This document shows positions 27,470-36,382 of a stretch of DNA of 64,000 nt, piece after piece. This DNA is from Actinomycetota bacterium (GTDB taxonomy: Bacteria; Actinomycetota; Acidimicrobiia; Acidimicrobiales; RAAP-2), in the NCBI GenBank assembly GCA_029850535.1, contig JARCRU010000101.1, positions 1-64,000 on the forward strand. Direction: 5' to 3'. Within the stretch, counting starts at the first letter, position 1, and each line of letters starts with the position of its first letter. A model generated the notes under the pieces. It searched no databases and had not been told where the DNA came from. It saw only the letters and a program-made list of their open reading frames with translations. A program made the position numbers and the translations under genes.

Positions 27470-28444
27470 CTACGTCGAGAGCGACCGCATCAACTCGAGA
27501 ACGGTGGCGAACTCCGTGGCACCGCTATGTCCATTCAGGAACCAGTCGAGTTGATGAAGTAGAGCGGTATAGGTGTAGTTGAATCTCTCGAGGAGCAGTC
27601 GTTCCTTCGATCCCGGTGGGTGTCCCTCGACGGACGGGTCAGTCGCGATATCCCAGACCCCGTCGGGGTCGAAGACCAGGGGTTCACCCGTAAAGTCGAA
27701 ATCAAACGTGTCGCAGTTCACGGCCTGTCGCACCATCCTGCGTCCCCGCTGCAGTTCGAGAAATCGGTAGTAGTGGGCAACGTCGTTGACGCCCCCGAAA
27801 CCCGCCACTTCCTCCGGTGAGGTGGCAGTGCCTTCGCCTTGGGAGATGATGATGTCGAGGGCCGCGTCGGCACTCACCGCATCAACCACTTCCACCGAAC
27901 CAAACACGAGAGTTGGACCGACTTGATGTCGCGGTGACGTCGCGAATGCCGAGGGGTCCAGTCGCGTTATGGCCCGTCGGATCAGGGTGTAGAACTCGCC
28001 AATGGTGCAGGTTTCGTCCAAGGAGCGTTGCAATAATCCCTCATGATCAAGGGGGCTGCGCGGCTCTTCGATCTCGATGAACACTTGAAGCTGCTCAAAA
28101 GAAAATGGTGCCAGGTGCACCGTCAAGTGCTGTTCGACACCGCCGGGCAGTCGTCCGGGATAACGCGGAATAAAGGAGGGCGTGGCCAGTTCGGGCGCTC
28201 CCCCCAGGGCGTTAAGGATGTTGGATACCAACACCATGTGTAACATCTCCTCAATCACCACCGACTCCAACACTCGAGACACTTCGAGATTGCACCCAGG
28301 CTTCAGTGAGTAGAGGGCGTAGAGGTAAGGAGGAATAGTCGAATGCTCGAGTTCGAGTGCGCGCTGGAGTGCCGCGCGAACGACGGCGGGCGTCGGATCG
28401 TCGTGAGTGAGACCCTCGATGATGAGGCCCTCGAGCACGATCAT
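27470..28444 (-). CDS. Ferritin-like protein of the iminophenyl-pyruvate dimer synthase family
   Basis: A protein of about 324 residues. The first part is a ferritin-like four-helix region with the iron ligands ALELEHSTIPPYLYALYSL (about residues 27-45) and SVVIEEMLHMVLVSNIL (EExLH). This domain is known from VioB and RebD, which make the iminophenyl-pyruvate dimer in violacein and rebeccamycin synthesis. Here it is stand-alone, without the other VioB parts or any vio/reb genes nearby, so the reaction is unknown. I chose ATG 28444 because GGGAG lies upstream; 28465 is also open. Confidence 0.75.
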   Translation of the reverse strand: MIVLEGLIIEGLTHDDPTPAVVRAALQRALELEHSTIPPYLYALYSLKPGCNLEVSRVLESVVIEEMLHMVLVSNILNALGGAPELATPSFIPRYPGRLPGGVEQHLTVHLAPFSFEQLQVFIEIEEPRSPLDHEGLLQRSLDETCTIGEFYTLIRRAITRLDPSAFATSPRHQVGPTLVFGSVEVVDAVSADAALDIIISQGEGTATSPEEVAGFGGVNDVAHYYRFLELQRGRRMVRQAVNCDTFDFDFTGEPLVFDPDGVWDIATDPSVEGHPPGSKERLLLERFNYTYTALLHQLDWFLNGHSGATEFATVLELMRSLST

Positions 28445-28583
28445 TCTTCGATGCTCCCATCGCACGTGGCGACCCTCTTCGATCTCGTCACGAGACCCAT
28501 GGACTCACTGCCCATTCGAGAGCCTCCCCGCGCAGGCATCTGGAGCCACCATTCCGCCCGGGGCACGCCGCCGTACTCGTGAA

Positions 28584-29222
28584 CTACAAGACTCGTAGCG
28601 CCTCGACGTCATCTCGTTCACGTCGAGTCAGTGCGCGCAAGACACCCACGTCACCGTGACGCGCACGAGCGAGTTCCACCATTGCCTCAATCGCCACCCC
28701 CGTCGTAGAACCCTGCAGCATCCCCTCACTGCTCGTCCCCACGCTCAATGAGAGATCGTCACAGTGAACCACTAGCTCCACCACCCTGGTGCGCAGGTAC
28801 TCCTCGAGCGTGATCGCTGCTCCCCCGAGGACACCCAGAACACGCAGAGGGTCTTCAGCAGCGAGCCGCGCCTCAAGACGATGCAGCACGGTACGAGCCG
28901 CCGCAGCCACCAATAGCGCCCCACCGGCCGCCATCTCTTCGCCACGCGAGCGAATCTCACGGTTGATCGTCGAGTCCGGATCCGAGTTCAGGCCCACGGC
29001 GAAGTAGTACTCCACAGCACTCAGTGGTGCGTCCGACGAAGGGGGTGCGTCGAGATACTTCTCGACCGTGGTGACTCCGCGCAACAGGTGGCCCGCGAGT
29101 CCGGCCACCGTGAACTCACTCAACACACTCGGCTTTAGCCAGTGCGATTCCACTTCGGGGCTTTCCAGCAACGCGCACGCACAATTGGCCGCGTCCAAAA
29201 AGGCGACAGTGATCTGACCCAT
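28584..29222 (-). CDS. Maleylpyruvate isomerase / DinB-fold family protein
   Basis: A 212-residue helical protein of the mycothiol-dependent maleylpyruvate isomerase superfamily. Typical are the N-terminal FTVAGLAGHLLRGVTTVEKYL and the central TLEEYLRTRVVELVVHCDDL, whose His residues usually bind a metal. Many actinobacterial members use mycothiol as a cofactor, and the substrate of this one is unknown. It is divergent from the FMN reductase gene with 74 bp between the starts. Confidence 0.78.
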   Translation of the reverse strand: MGQITVAFLDAANCACALLESPEVESHWLKPSVLSEFTVAGLAGHLLRGVTTVEKYLDAPPSSDAPLSAVEYYFAVGLNSDPDSTINREIRSRGEEMAAGGALLVAAAARTVLHRLEARLAAEDPLRVLGVLGGAAITLEEYLRTRVVELVVHCDDLSLSVGTSSEGMLQGSTTGVAIEAMVELARARHGDVGVLRALTRRERDDVEALRVL

Positions 29223-29296
29223 CTGTCCATCGTGGTGCGCGCGGCGCCGCCCGTCAAATCAATTTTTCGAACTGGTAGGTTGAGGCGAATAGTCGA

Positions 29297-29986
29297 GTGT
29301 CAGGAGATGTCGTGACCATCAGTGACGGACTTCTCAGCTCCGGACTCGGTGTGCTGGACGTTCGCATCCTTGTCGTCGCGGCGTCCCTGCGCGAGGAGTC
29401 GCCGAACACGCGTCTGGCTCACCTCGCGGCCCAGCTCGTGTCCGCCAAGGGTGGTGAGGTGGACCTCGCCACCGTGGCCCAATTCGACGCCCCCTCCTTT
29501 AACGCCGATCTCGAGGTCGAGAACTTACCCCCCGCGGGTGCCACCGAGTTTCGTCAGCGCCTCCAAGCCTGCGATGCCTTCATCATCGCTTCGCCCGAGT
29601 ACAACGCCTCGATGCCGGGTCACCTGAAGAACACCATCGACTGGATGTCTCGTTTTCGACCCCAGCCGTTCAACGAGTTGCCCGGGCTCTTGATGTCGGC
29701 GTCACCATCGATGATGGGTGGCAATCGTGGACTGTGGTCGCTGCGGATCCCCTTCGAACACTTGGGCGCCCGTATTTACCCTGATATGTTTTCCCTCGCT
29801 CCGGCGCACCACGCCTTCGATGCGAATGGCCAACTGGCTGACGTCGAACTCCAGCGCCGTTTTGAATCAACCATTCAGAGCTTCATGGAACTCGTCGAGG
29901 CGTCCAAGCACTATCACTGCGCGAAGAAGGTTTGGGTCGAATATCTCGGAGAGCGACTCGAACCGGACCTCGAACGAGTCGAATGA
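29297..29986 (+). CDS. NADPH-dependent FMN reductase family protein
   Basis: A 229-residue flavodoxin-fold protein. The FMN-binding loop is VVAASLREESPNTRLAHL (about residues 26-43), and the SPEYNASMPGHLKNTIDWM stretch (about 98-116) is the hallmark of the family (azoreductase/chromate reductase/ArsH-like). It would use NAD(P)H to reduce flavin, quinone or nitro compounds. The annotated start is GTG 29297; a later GTG at 29351 would remove an unconserved N terminus. Its stop overlaps the next gene's ATG as ATGA. Confidence 0.85.
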   Translation: MSGDVVTISDGLLSSGLGVLDVRILVVAASLREESPNTRLAHLAAQLVSAKGGEVDLATVAQFDAPSFNADLEVENLPPAGATEFRQRLQACDAFIIASPEYNASMPGHLKNTIDWMSRFRPQPFNELPGLLMSASPSMMGGNRGLWSLRIPFEHLGARIYPDMFSLAPAHHAFDANGQLADVELQRRFESTIQSFMELVEASKHYHCAKKVWVEYLGERLEPDLERVE

Positions 29987-31194
29987 AGGATTCGAGGCGG
30001 CCCGCGTATCTCAAAGAGGCCGCCTTGCCGCGTCGTCGTCGGCGCCGTCACTGGATGTCCAGAGCGGCGGTTCTAACACTGCTGGCGTCGTCACTCGCGC
30101 CCATCGCAGCACTGGCCGCCACGCACCACGCGTCAACTCCAACTTCCACTCAATCTCCAACTCCAACTCCAACTCCAACGTCAGTGCCTACTGCGCGCGT
30201 GGTGACTCGAGTAGTTGGTGTCGGGGTGTCCGCCTGCACTTTCATCGACACCACCCGAGGAGTTCTGGACTATTCAACGACACCAGCGACGCTGCGTTCG
30301 AACCATCGCACCTTTCTCACTGAAATCAGATACCCCATCGCCTCGCGTGACTCCGCCTCCTCGGTATTGGGAGCGGCACCGTTGGCGCGACGCGGAGGGT
30401 ATCCCGTCATTATTTTCGCCCACGGCTACGACGTCACACCCGACACCTACGCTGCACTTCTCGATTCGTGGGTGCGCGCCGGCTTCGTCGTCGTGGCCCC
30501 GTATTTCCCTGACGAGAAAGCTTCAGCCGTCACGGCCCAACACGGCGCCGACACCGAAGGCGACCTCGCCAACGAACCCGGCGACATCGTGTACGTCACC
30601 TCGCAAGTCGTCGTAGCTTCCGCGCGATTGCGACCCGGATGTCCGGTCCTGCACGGTCTCATTCGTCCAACTGAGATTGCTCTCGCCGGGCATTCCGATG
30701 GCGGTGATGCCGTCGCGATGCTCGCCTACGGCCACGGTGCGGATCCTCAGGGTGTCGCGTACACTTCCCTTAACGCCACGGTGCGTTATCAAGCCGTTCT
30801 CATTCTGGCGGGAGCTGAAGTACCCAACCAGAGATACGCGGCCGAGAAGGGGCATCCCTCACTACTACTTATCCAAAGCGAAGCGGACACGTGCAACCCG
30901 ATCCGCCAGGGTGCGCAGCTCTACCGCGACGTTCGCCAGCCCAACAAATGGTTCTTCGAACTCATGACCGCTCACCACCTCCCACCCTTTGATGGGGTGG
31001 ACCACGTCGCGTTCCGCGATGTCGTCGCGGTCACCACCCACTTCTTGGAATCGTCGCTGCACGTCTCTCAACCCACGCCGGGGCTCATGGCCTACGCGAA
31101 TCGTCATCCTTCGGTCGCACGAATGTTCGACAGCCAACGCGGACCGACCCTCGCGGGTCTGCCGACCCTCGTCGAAGCGTGCGGGACTACTTAG
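29983..31194 (+). CDS. Secreted alpha/beta hydrolase (PET-hydrolase/lipase-like)
   Basis: A 403-residue exported protein. It has a strongly basic start (RRRRRRHW), a hydrophobic signal segment (VLTLLASSLAPIAALA, about 30-46) and a Thr/Pro/Ser-rich linker encoded by a short DNA repeat (30130-30182). The catalytic domain has FAHGYDVTPDTY (oxyanion region), the nucleophile Ser in ALAGHSDGGDAVAML, an Asp in SEADTC and a His near HHLPPFDGVDH. The fold resembles dienelactone-hydrolase-like lipases, cutinases and polyester hydrolases. It is coupled to the FMN reductase gene by ATGA. Confidence 0.8.
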   Translation: MKDSRRPAYLKEAALPRRRRRRHWMSRAAVLTLLASSLAPIAALAATHHASTPTSTQSPTPTPTPTSVPTARVVTRVVGVGVSACTFIDTTRGVLDYSTTPATLRSNHRTFLTEIRYPIASRDSASSVLGAAPLARRGGYPVIIFAHGYDVTPDTYAALLDSWVRAGFVVVAPYFPDEKASAVTAQHGADTEGDLANEPGDIVYVTSQVVVASARLRPGCPVLHGLIRPTEIALAGHSDGGDAVAMLAYGHGADPQGVAYTSLNATVRYQAVLILAGAEVPNQRYAAEKGHPSLLLIQSEADTCNPIRQGAQLYRDVRQPNKWFFELMTAHHLPPFDGVDHVAFRDVVAVTTHFLESSLHVSQPTPGLMAYANRHPSVARMFDSQRGPTLAGLPTLVEACGTT

Positions 31195-31322
31195 CTTGCA
31201 AAAAATTCCACGAAGGAAATTATTCTCGCGAATCCCTCGGTCACGCGCACGCCACGGACGATCGACGTCGACACCACTACCTGGTCATCGCTAAGTTCTG
31301 GCGTGCGAACACGCGCTGACAA

Positions 31323-31625
31323 CTAGGACGAACGAGTGGCGTTCACCGTGGACGCGGGAAATATGCCGGCCTTGTAGGAACCAGTCATCGTGTCACCTTC
31401 GACGGTGACCTCGAATTTGAGCGTCAAACGCATCGGCGTGGTCACATTCTGGGTCCACGTAAGTCGATTCCCCTCAGCTTTCGCCTCGAGAATTTCCACC
31501 GTTTCCGCATCCGAACGCGCCTCGCCGCCAATGACGCCATCGTGCTCGGTGATGTCGAAAACCACCAACATCGTCCCGATCGGGGTCACCAGCGTCGCAT
31601 CCCACGCACCTGCAAAATCAGTCAT
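31323..31625 (-). CDS. Small conserved-looking beta-rich protein
   Basis: A 100-residue protein with no family that I can name. Alternating hydrophobic strands (ATLVTPIGTMLVVFDI, RLTWTQNVTTPMRLTLKFEV, TVEGDTMTGSYKAGIFPAS) suggest a small beta-barrel; similar short proteins often bind lipids or ligands. It has no signal peptide. It is a single gene flanked by intergenic regions on both sides. Confidence 0.6.
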   Translation of the reverse strand: MTDFAGAWDATLVTPIGTMLVVFDITEHDGVIGGEARSDAETVEILEAKAEGNRLTWTQNVTTPMRLTLKFEVTVEGDTMTGSYKAGIFPASTVNATRSS

Positions 31626-31857
31626 TTCGTTCGTCGTCCTTGCTGTGATCTGTAGAGGGTGACCACGCCATCAACCTTTCGGCCAAGGCAAAGTCACCCT
31701 CAACAGTATCTCTCAGAGATCGAGCGTACGTCACCGAAGCACCATTGTCGTGCGCTCACGCGTCGACAACAATCGCCCGTCATGGCACGCCCTCAATCGA
31801 TCGACTGATCAGGAACCCACTCACGCTCACTCACATCGAGTGAGGCGGCGAATGTCC

Positions 31858-32058
31858 TTAAATTACGCGGACGTTTTGGGCTTCTTCACCCTTTTTCCCC
31901 GGGGCCGCGTCGAACTCTACGCGCTGACCCTCTTCGAGGTTCTTGTAACCGTCGCCCTGGATGTTGGAGAAATGGACGAACACGTCATCACCCTGCTCAC
32001 GCGAGATGAAACCGAATCCCTTTTCTGCATTGAAAAACTTCACTGTACCTTGCGCCAC
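31858..32058 (-). CDS. cspA: Cold shock protein
   Basis: A 66-residue OB-fold RNA chaperone. The RNP1 motif KGFGFISRE and RNP2 VFVHFSNI are complete, as is the [13 protein letters not shown] start typical of CspA/CspC proteins. It binds single-stranded RNA and keeps mRNA unfolded at low temperature or in stress. Its length is exactly the family norm. The long untranslated stretch upstream (32059 onward) could hold a structured leader, as in E. coli cspA, but I cannot show one. Confidence 0.95.
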   Translation of the reverse strand: MAQGTVKFFNAEKGFGFISREQGDDVFVHFSNIQGDGYKNLEEGQRVEFDAAPGKKGEEAQNVRVI

Positions 32059-32664
32059 GGCTACTCATATCTAAAAATCGAGAGACCGACCAATTCGATC
32101 TCATCGTCGTTCCCCACTCTAGTCGTCGCGCGGGCGCTCGCGGCAACCGCCAGTGGTTCGTGGAGTTGCCCCCAAAAACACCTCCGCCCTCAGCACCAGG
32201 GATGCGGACGCAAAGTCTGCCAATTCCGCCCTTTGGCCTAATCACCTCCAACACCGTCGACGGAGTTCGCTAAGCCCTTCAATCAACCGAGAGCGGTCAA
32301 GAGAAGCTGATCCGTGGGCGTTCAAGATCACGACCCTAGATGTCGTCGATCCCAGGACAGAAACCTCATCCCCGCAACTCGAGGCTCAACAGTCTCAGAT
32401 CCAATGCGCACCGGTGCCGATTGATCCACCGGCTATCGGTCACGAATACCACTTTCAACTCCTCTGCGACTTGACCAGGTGACCGTGCTTCGAGTGACCA
32501 ATTGCGTTGGTGCTAGCACCGCAGTGGAGAAGATGAGGGGCAGTGTCCACTTCGACTACCAGCAGTCGACCACCATCGCTGCTCACTTCAATGCCACATC
32601 TCGTCACTGGAGTGACGTTCACAGATCAAGTGGCGTTGATCGATTCGCAGCACGACGTGGCCAC
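32059..32664. other. Intergenic region upstream of cspA
   Basis: About 600 bp without a convincing gene. It should contain the cspA promoter and leader. A stretch at 32215-32231 reads, on the minus strand, like the D arm of a tRNA-Leu (GGGCGGAATTGGCAGAC), but no complete cloverleaf can be built around it. Confidence 0.4.
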
Positions 32665-32708
32665 CATCGACGACACCCCGGACGGACTGGTCCGGGGTGT
32701 CGTCGATG
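32665..32708 (-). terminator. Hairpin after the beta-propeller gene
   Basis: An 18-bp perfect inverted repeat (32665-32682 with 32691-32708) with an 8-nt loop lies 14 nt beyond the stop of the propeller gene. There is no T-run, so termination may need Rho or simply a strong stem. Confidence 0.7.
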
Positions 32709-32721
32709 AACCCCAAAATCC

Positions 32722-33861
32722 TCAACTAGCCACAATTCCCTCCGACGCGACGGGAAGGTCGAACACCGTTCCGACTTGGCTGAGGGTTCCGCCGGCGCCG
32801 ATGACGTAAGCGTCAATCGTGCCCGCGCCGCCGCTCTCCACGTAGAGAAAGCTCCCGTTGGCGGAAACCGCTGAGTCAGTCGTGCCGGCGTGTGCCACGG
32901 CGGCGGAGGAGTTGACCAGGACCGGTGCACCCGTGCTGCTCTCGGCAAACGCGCTGATATTTGCGCTACCGGCGTTACTGCCGAAGTAGTAGCCATTCAC
33001 CGACGAGATCCAGCACAATGCTTTGAGGCCGTCGGTGGCGCTCCCGAGCGCCGTGAGCGACCCGTCGGGGTTGATCGTGTAAGTGCTGACCGAGCTGTTG
33101 GAAGCCTGGACCGCGACGAGGTTGCCCGCGGCGTCGAAATTGAACGCAAAGGGTACTGGGCTCGTCGCCGGTGTCACGACCGGCGCAGCGCCGAGTGCAC
33201 CATCGGATCCGACCGAGAAGACTTCAAACGAGTTGGTGGAGAGCTTCGTCGTCACGACGAGGTGCTGACCGTTAGGCGAGTAACCCACCTGGCCGGGCGC
33301 CATCAAAAAGTTCGGCAGATCGGTGTTACCCAACCCGAGCGAGCGAACCTGACCCCGCAAAGCAACGAGCTTTTCGCCCCTCAACTCGAACTCAACTACC
33401 GAACCCGCACCTCCCGCATTCAGTACGGTCACCAGGTTGCCGCTAGTGGCAATCGAGTTGGGGAATAATCCACCGCTGGGGACAATCTGTAGAAGACGAA
33501 GCTGCGTGCCACTCACGGAGAACACGCTCACCGTGTTGCTGCCCGAGTTGACAGCCACGAGTTCGTTGCCATCGTCAATCAACGCGAGTCCGCCCTGACT
33601 GGCCAACGGGTCGGCCACTGCGCCCGCGGCGCCGAGACCTAGTCCGCCGGTTGAGTAGCTTCCGGCGTAGGAAATGGTGCCGTCACTGCCAGCCAGGTAG
33701 CTCAGTACGCTGTTGCCGCTGGTCGAATCGGTCAGAGCAAACACTGCGTGCACTTCACCACGGGGAGTGTCGGCACCGGCAATGGCACCCGTTGTGCCAA
33801 GTCCAAGGCCGACCATGATCGACGCGGCGGTGAGGGCCCGGAGGGGGAACTTCGATTTCAT
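32722..33861 (-). CDS. Secreted beta-propeller protein (lactonase-like)
   Basis: A 379-residue exported protein. It has a basic start, a hydrophobic signal segment (LTAASIMVGLGLGTTGAIAG) and a likely signal peptidase cut near AIAGA-D. The mature part consists of repeated strands such as DDGNELVAVNSGSNTVSVFSV, ATSGNLVTVLNAGG and NPDGSLTALGSATDG, like seven-bladed propellers of the 6-phosphogluconolactonase/YVTN type. The enzymatic residues cannot be judged, so a binding role is equally likely. ATG 33861 follows a GGAG site; the longer frame to 33930 does not. Confidence 0.75.
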   Translation of the reverse strand: MKSKFPLRALTAASIMVGLGLGTTGAIAGADTPRGEVHAVFALTDSTSGNSVLSYLAGSDGTISYAGSYSTGGLGLGAAGAVADPLASQGGLALIDDGNELVAVNSGSNTVSVFSVSGTQLRLLQIVPSGGLFPNSIATSGNLVTVLNAGGAGSVVEFELRGEKLVALRGQVRSLGLGNTDLPNFLMAPGQVGYSPNGQHLVVTTKLSTNSFEVFSVGSDGALGAAPVVTPATSPVPFAFNFDAAGNLVAVQASNSSVSTYTINPDGSLTALGSATDGLKALCWISSVNGYYFGSNAGSANISAFAESSTGAPVLVNSSAAVAHAGTTDSAVSANGSFLYVESGGAGTIDAYVIGAGGTLSQVGTVFDLPVASEGIVAS

Positions 33862-34560
33862 AGATGTCTCCTTGTTAATGGCAGAGTTGCCAAAAGACAG
33901 TCCCTCGGCCCGTCTACTCGTTACACACATTTCGCAAGATCGAAATCACGTCACCCGCCGTGTCCGACGCGCGACGCCGCACTGCGGCAGACGTTGATGC
34001 GCCAAAAGGCAAGGGCCTTTGGCGAACTCGTAGGGCGCCACCAGGTCGCCCTCACCCGCAGCGCTCGCGAAACCTCAACAGCGAGGCCAGCGCCGAGGAA
34101 GTGGATCACTCTCGTGCACGAGGTCAAATAGTTCGAAGGACGTTCGGCTGTCACGACGTTGCTCTTACGCATGCGAATCAATCGAGCCGAGTCGACGAGT
34201 AAACGCCGTTGTCGAACACATCAGTTGATCCTCACGACTCCATGAGCGTCACCGTTAGCTGACTGAATCAGACTCGACAGTGGCATGAGCCTCGCGCTCC
34301 ATTCGCACACACCGTCGAAGACGGCACGAAGTGGTCCGACTCGTGTGTGACCTCAAGTGCCACTGGGACGGCAGACACGAACTGCGAGACTCATCAGTCA
34401 AACCGGAAGAGGCCGCGAACCAGTCCTGATCAGATCGCTGGTTGTGCTAGCGAGTCTGAAAGATGCTACTGAGACGGCCCTCATTCAAATGACCGGTCCA
34501 CCCAAGCATTCCCACACTGAGAGAATCACTGGGAGGACGTTGAATTTGGAACACAATCCG
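33862..34560. other. Intergenic region between propeller gene and tRNA-Val
   Basis: About 700 bp with no convincing gene. The left part holds the propeller promoter. An imperfect hairpin lies at 34000-34024 (arms CGCCAAAAGGC and GCCTTTGGCG). The short open frames here look non-coding. Confidence 0.4.
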
Positions 34561-34634
34561 TGGGCCGTACAGGACTTGAACCTGTGACCCCTTCCATGTC
34601 AAGGAAGTGCGCTACCAGACTGCGCCAACGGCCC
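34561..34634 (-). tRNA. tRNA-Val(GAC)
   Basis: The reverse strand gives a full cloverleaf: acceptor GGGCCGU/ACGGCCC, anticodon stem CUUCC/GGAAG around UUGACAU (anticodon GAC, valine), and T arm ACAGG-UUCAAGU-CCUGU. The discriminator is A. The next three bases are CGG, so CCA is not encoded, as in the other tRNA-Val of this window. Confidence 0.95.
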
Positions 34635-34667
34635 CTAAGGGTTCTACCCTACCACTCGGTGGTATTT

Positions 34668-35339
34668 CTACGAGCCACCACGAGACAGACTGGATCCGCC
34701 GAAGTCCAATGGCATCGAAATCTGTGGCGCCTCTGAGCGGCGCTGCGCATCATTTCGCGCCACCTGGGCGAGGAAGACCTCGACTGACGCGCGCGCGTCG
34801 CCAAGAGCATTATGCCCCCCGGGTGAGACACCGTAGTACTGGCAAAGACTCGAGAGGGATCGTCGACGTGACGACGACGCCCGTGACTCAATGGCTTCAT
34901 CGTGTTTGATCACGTCGACGACACCGAGGCGCCGTACGTGGAGGTCCTCGAGAAGGTTCTTCTGTAGGACCGCGGCGTAGCTCTGTCGCAGCATGGCGAT
35001 GTCGAAGGGAAGGACATTCGCTCCGACGATCAGCGCACCCTTCGCCACGTACTCGCGAAGTACGCCCACTGCACGAATGAGACCCATTGGCACCGACAAC
35101 GCCTCATTCGCTTCGTACTTGGCGTCGAGTTCCGAGTTGCTCACCCCGTGCACTCGTTGGGCTCCGGGCGAGATCGGCCGGTCGGGACGAACGTAGAAAT
35201 GCTCACTCCACACCGGAACACCTCGTTCGTAGGCGCAGAACCCGTAGGAGATGGCCCTCTCACACCCGACATCGAGACCCGTGGTCTCGGTATCGAAACC
35301 AAGGAGCACCTCGGGTATGGCGAAGTATTTCTTGTGCAC
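34668..35339 (-). CDS. DnaQ-like DEDDh 3'-5' exonuclease
   Basis: A 223-residue exonuclease of the DnaQ family, possibly a proofreading or RNase T-like enzyme. ExoI reads LLGFDTETTGLD (about residues 12-23), ExoII includes GANVLPFDIAML, and ExoIII is GGHNALGDARASVEVF with the HxxxxD pattern of the DEDDh group. No polymerase domain is attached. It starts with GTG at 35339 and lies 34 bp upstream of tRNA-Val, so a common transcript is possible. Confidence 0.88.
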   Translation of the reverse strand: MHKKYFAIPEVLLGFDTETTGLDVGCERAISYGFCAYERGVPVWSEHFYVRPDRPISPGAQRVHGVSNSELDAKYEANEALSVPMGLIRAVGVLREYVAKGALIVGANVLPFDIAMLRQSYAAVLQKNLLEDLHVRRLGVVDVIKHDEAIESRASSSRRRSLSSLCQYYGVSPGGHNALGDARASVEVFLAQVARNDAQRRSEAPQISMPLDFGGSSLSRGGS

Positions 35340-35390
35340 GAACCAACCTTTGTCGCCCCAGACTACCCCGGTACTACGACATCGCCCCGA

Positions 35391-36224
35391 TCACGTCTGG
35401 GCGTAGTGGGCTTCGAGTTCACTCGCCAACACGTCGACCGAACTGACAATCCGCGAGGGTCGGTAGGGGAAATGTTGGGCGTCGTCCTCGTTCGAGACGC
35501 CCGATAGGACCAGCACCGTGTGCAGGCCTGCCTCGAGACCGGCGACCATGTCGGTGTCCATCCGGTCTCCCACCATGGCGGTGCTTTCAGAGTGCGCGGA
35601 GAGTTCGCGCAAGGCCGAGCGGATCATCAGCGGGTTGGGTTTACCCACGAAGTAGGGCTCCTTGCCCGTCGCGCGACTTATCAGTGCGGTGAGTGCACCC
35701 GTGGCGGGCAACGAACCGTCAAGACTCGGACCAGTCGGATCGGGGTTCGTCGCGATAAATCGCGTGCCGCTCTCGATGAGGCGCACAGCCTTGGTGATCC
35801 GTTCAAAACTGTAGTTGCGAGTTTCACCAATCACCACGTAGTCCGGATCATTCTCCGACTGGGTATAGCCCACCTCGTGCAACGCCGTGGTCAGACCGAC
35901 TTCGCCGATGACGAAGGCTGAGCCTCCCGGTCGCTGAGCGGCGAGGAAACCGGCGGTCGCCAGAGCCGAAGTCCAAATGCGGTCCTCGGGAACATTGAGC
36001 CCGCCGAAGTTCAACCGAGCGCTCAGGTCGCGACGGGTGTACATGGAATTGTTGGTCAACACCAGAAAAGGTGTCTCGCTGTGGCGCAGAATGTCGAGAA
36101 AGCGATTGGCCCCCTCAATCGGATGCTCCTCGCGAACAAGGACTCCGTCCATATCGAGGAGCCACGATCCAATTTCGGAGGCGTGGCGCACGTTCGGCCA
36201 CGTCGCCGGTCTTTTCTGAGCCAT
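35391..36224 (-). CDS. HAD-superfamily phosphatase (NagD-like)
   Basis: A 277-residue haloacid dehalogenase hydrolase. Motif I is WLLDMDGVLV (nucleophile Asp), motif II LVLTNNSMYTRR, the Lys motif GKPNPLM, and motif IV MVGDRMDTDMVAGLEAG. The large C2-type cap between motifs II and III is as in NagD and phosphoglycolate-type phosphatases. The substrate is unknown; small phosphorylated metabolites are usual. I chose ATG 36224, which has a GGAG site; the frame is open to 36284. Confidence 0.87.
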   Translation of the reverse strand: MAQKRPATWPNVRHASEIGSWLLDMDGVLVREEHPIEGANRFLDILRHSETPFLVLTNNSMYTRRDLSARLNFGGLNVPEDRIWTSALATAGFLAAQRPGGSAFVIGEVGLTTALHEVGYTQSENDPDYVVIGETRNYSFERITKAVRLIESGTRFIATNPDPTGPSLDGSLPATGALTALISRATGKEPYFVGKPNPLMIRSALRELSAHSESTAMVGDRMDTDMVAGLEAGLHTVLVLSGVSNEDDAQHFPYRPSRIVSSVDVLASELEAHYAQT

Positions 36225-36382
36225 CGATCGCTTCTCCTTCAACGTTGCTCTCAGGCACGCGCGAACCCATTCTCGCGCCGTCACCCACTGCTTCTCGTTC
36301 TCGCCGACGACGTCATTCTAGGCGAGGCGTCGCCCTTGACCGAGTCTCGCCGAGTCCCCCGTTCTGAGCGCACCGGTGACTC

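Noticed and set aside
32153-32240. Possible tRNA-Leu gene
   Set aside because: Only the D-arm-like stretch (32215-32231) matches; no T arm with the TTCGA-type loop, no matching acceptor and no U33 before a plausible anticodon.
31750-32241. 163-residue plus-strand ORF
   Set aside because: It is antisense to the clear cspA gene and has no recognisable domain.
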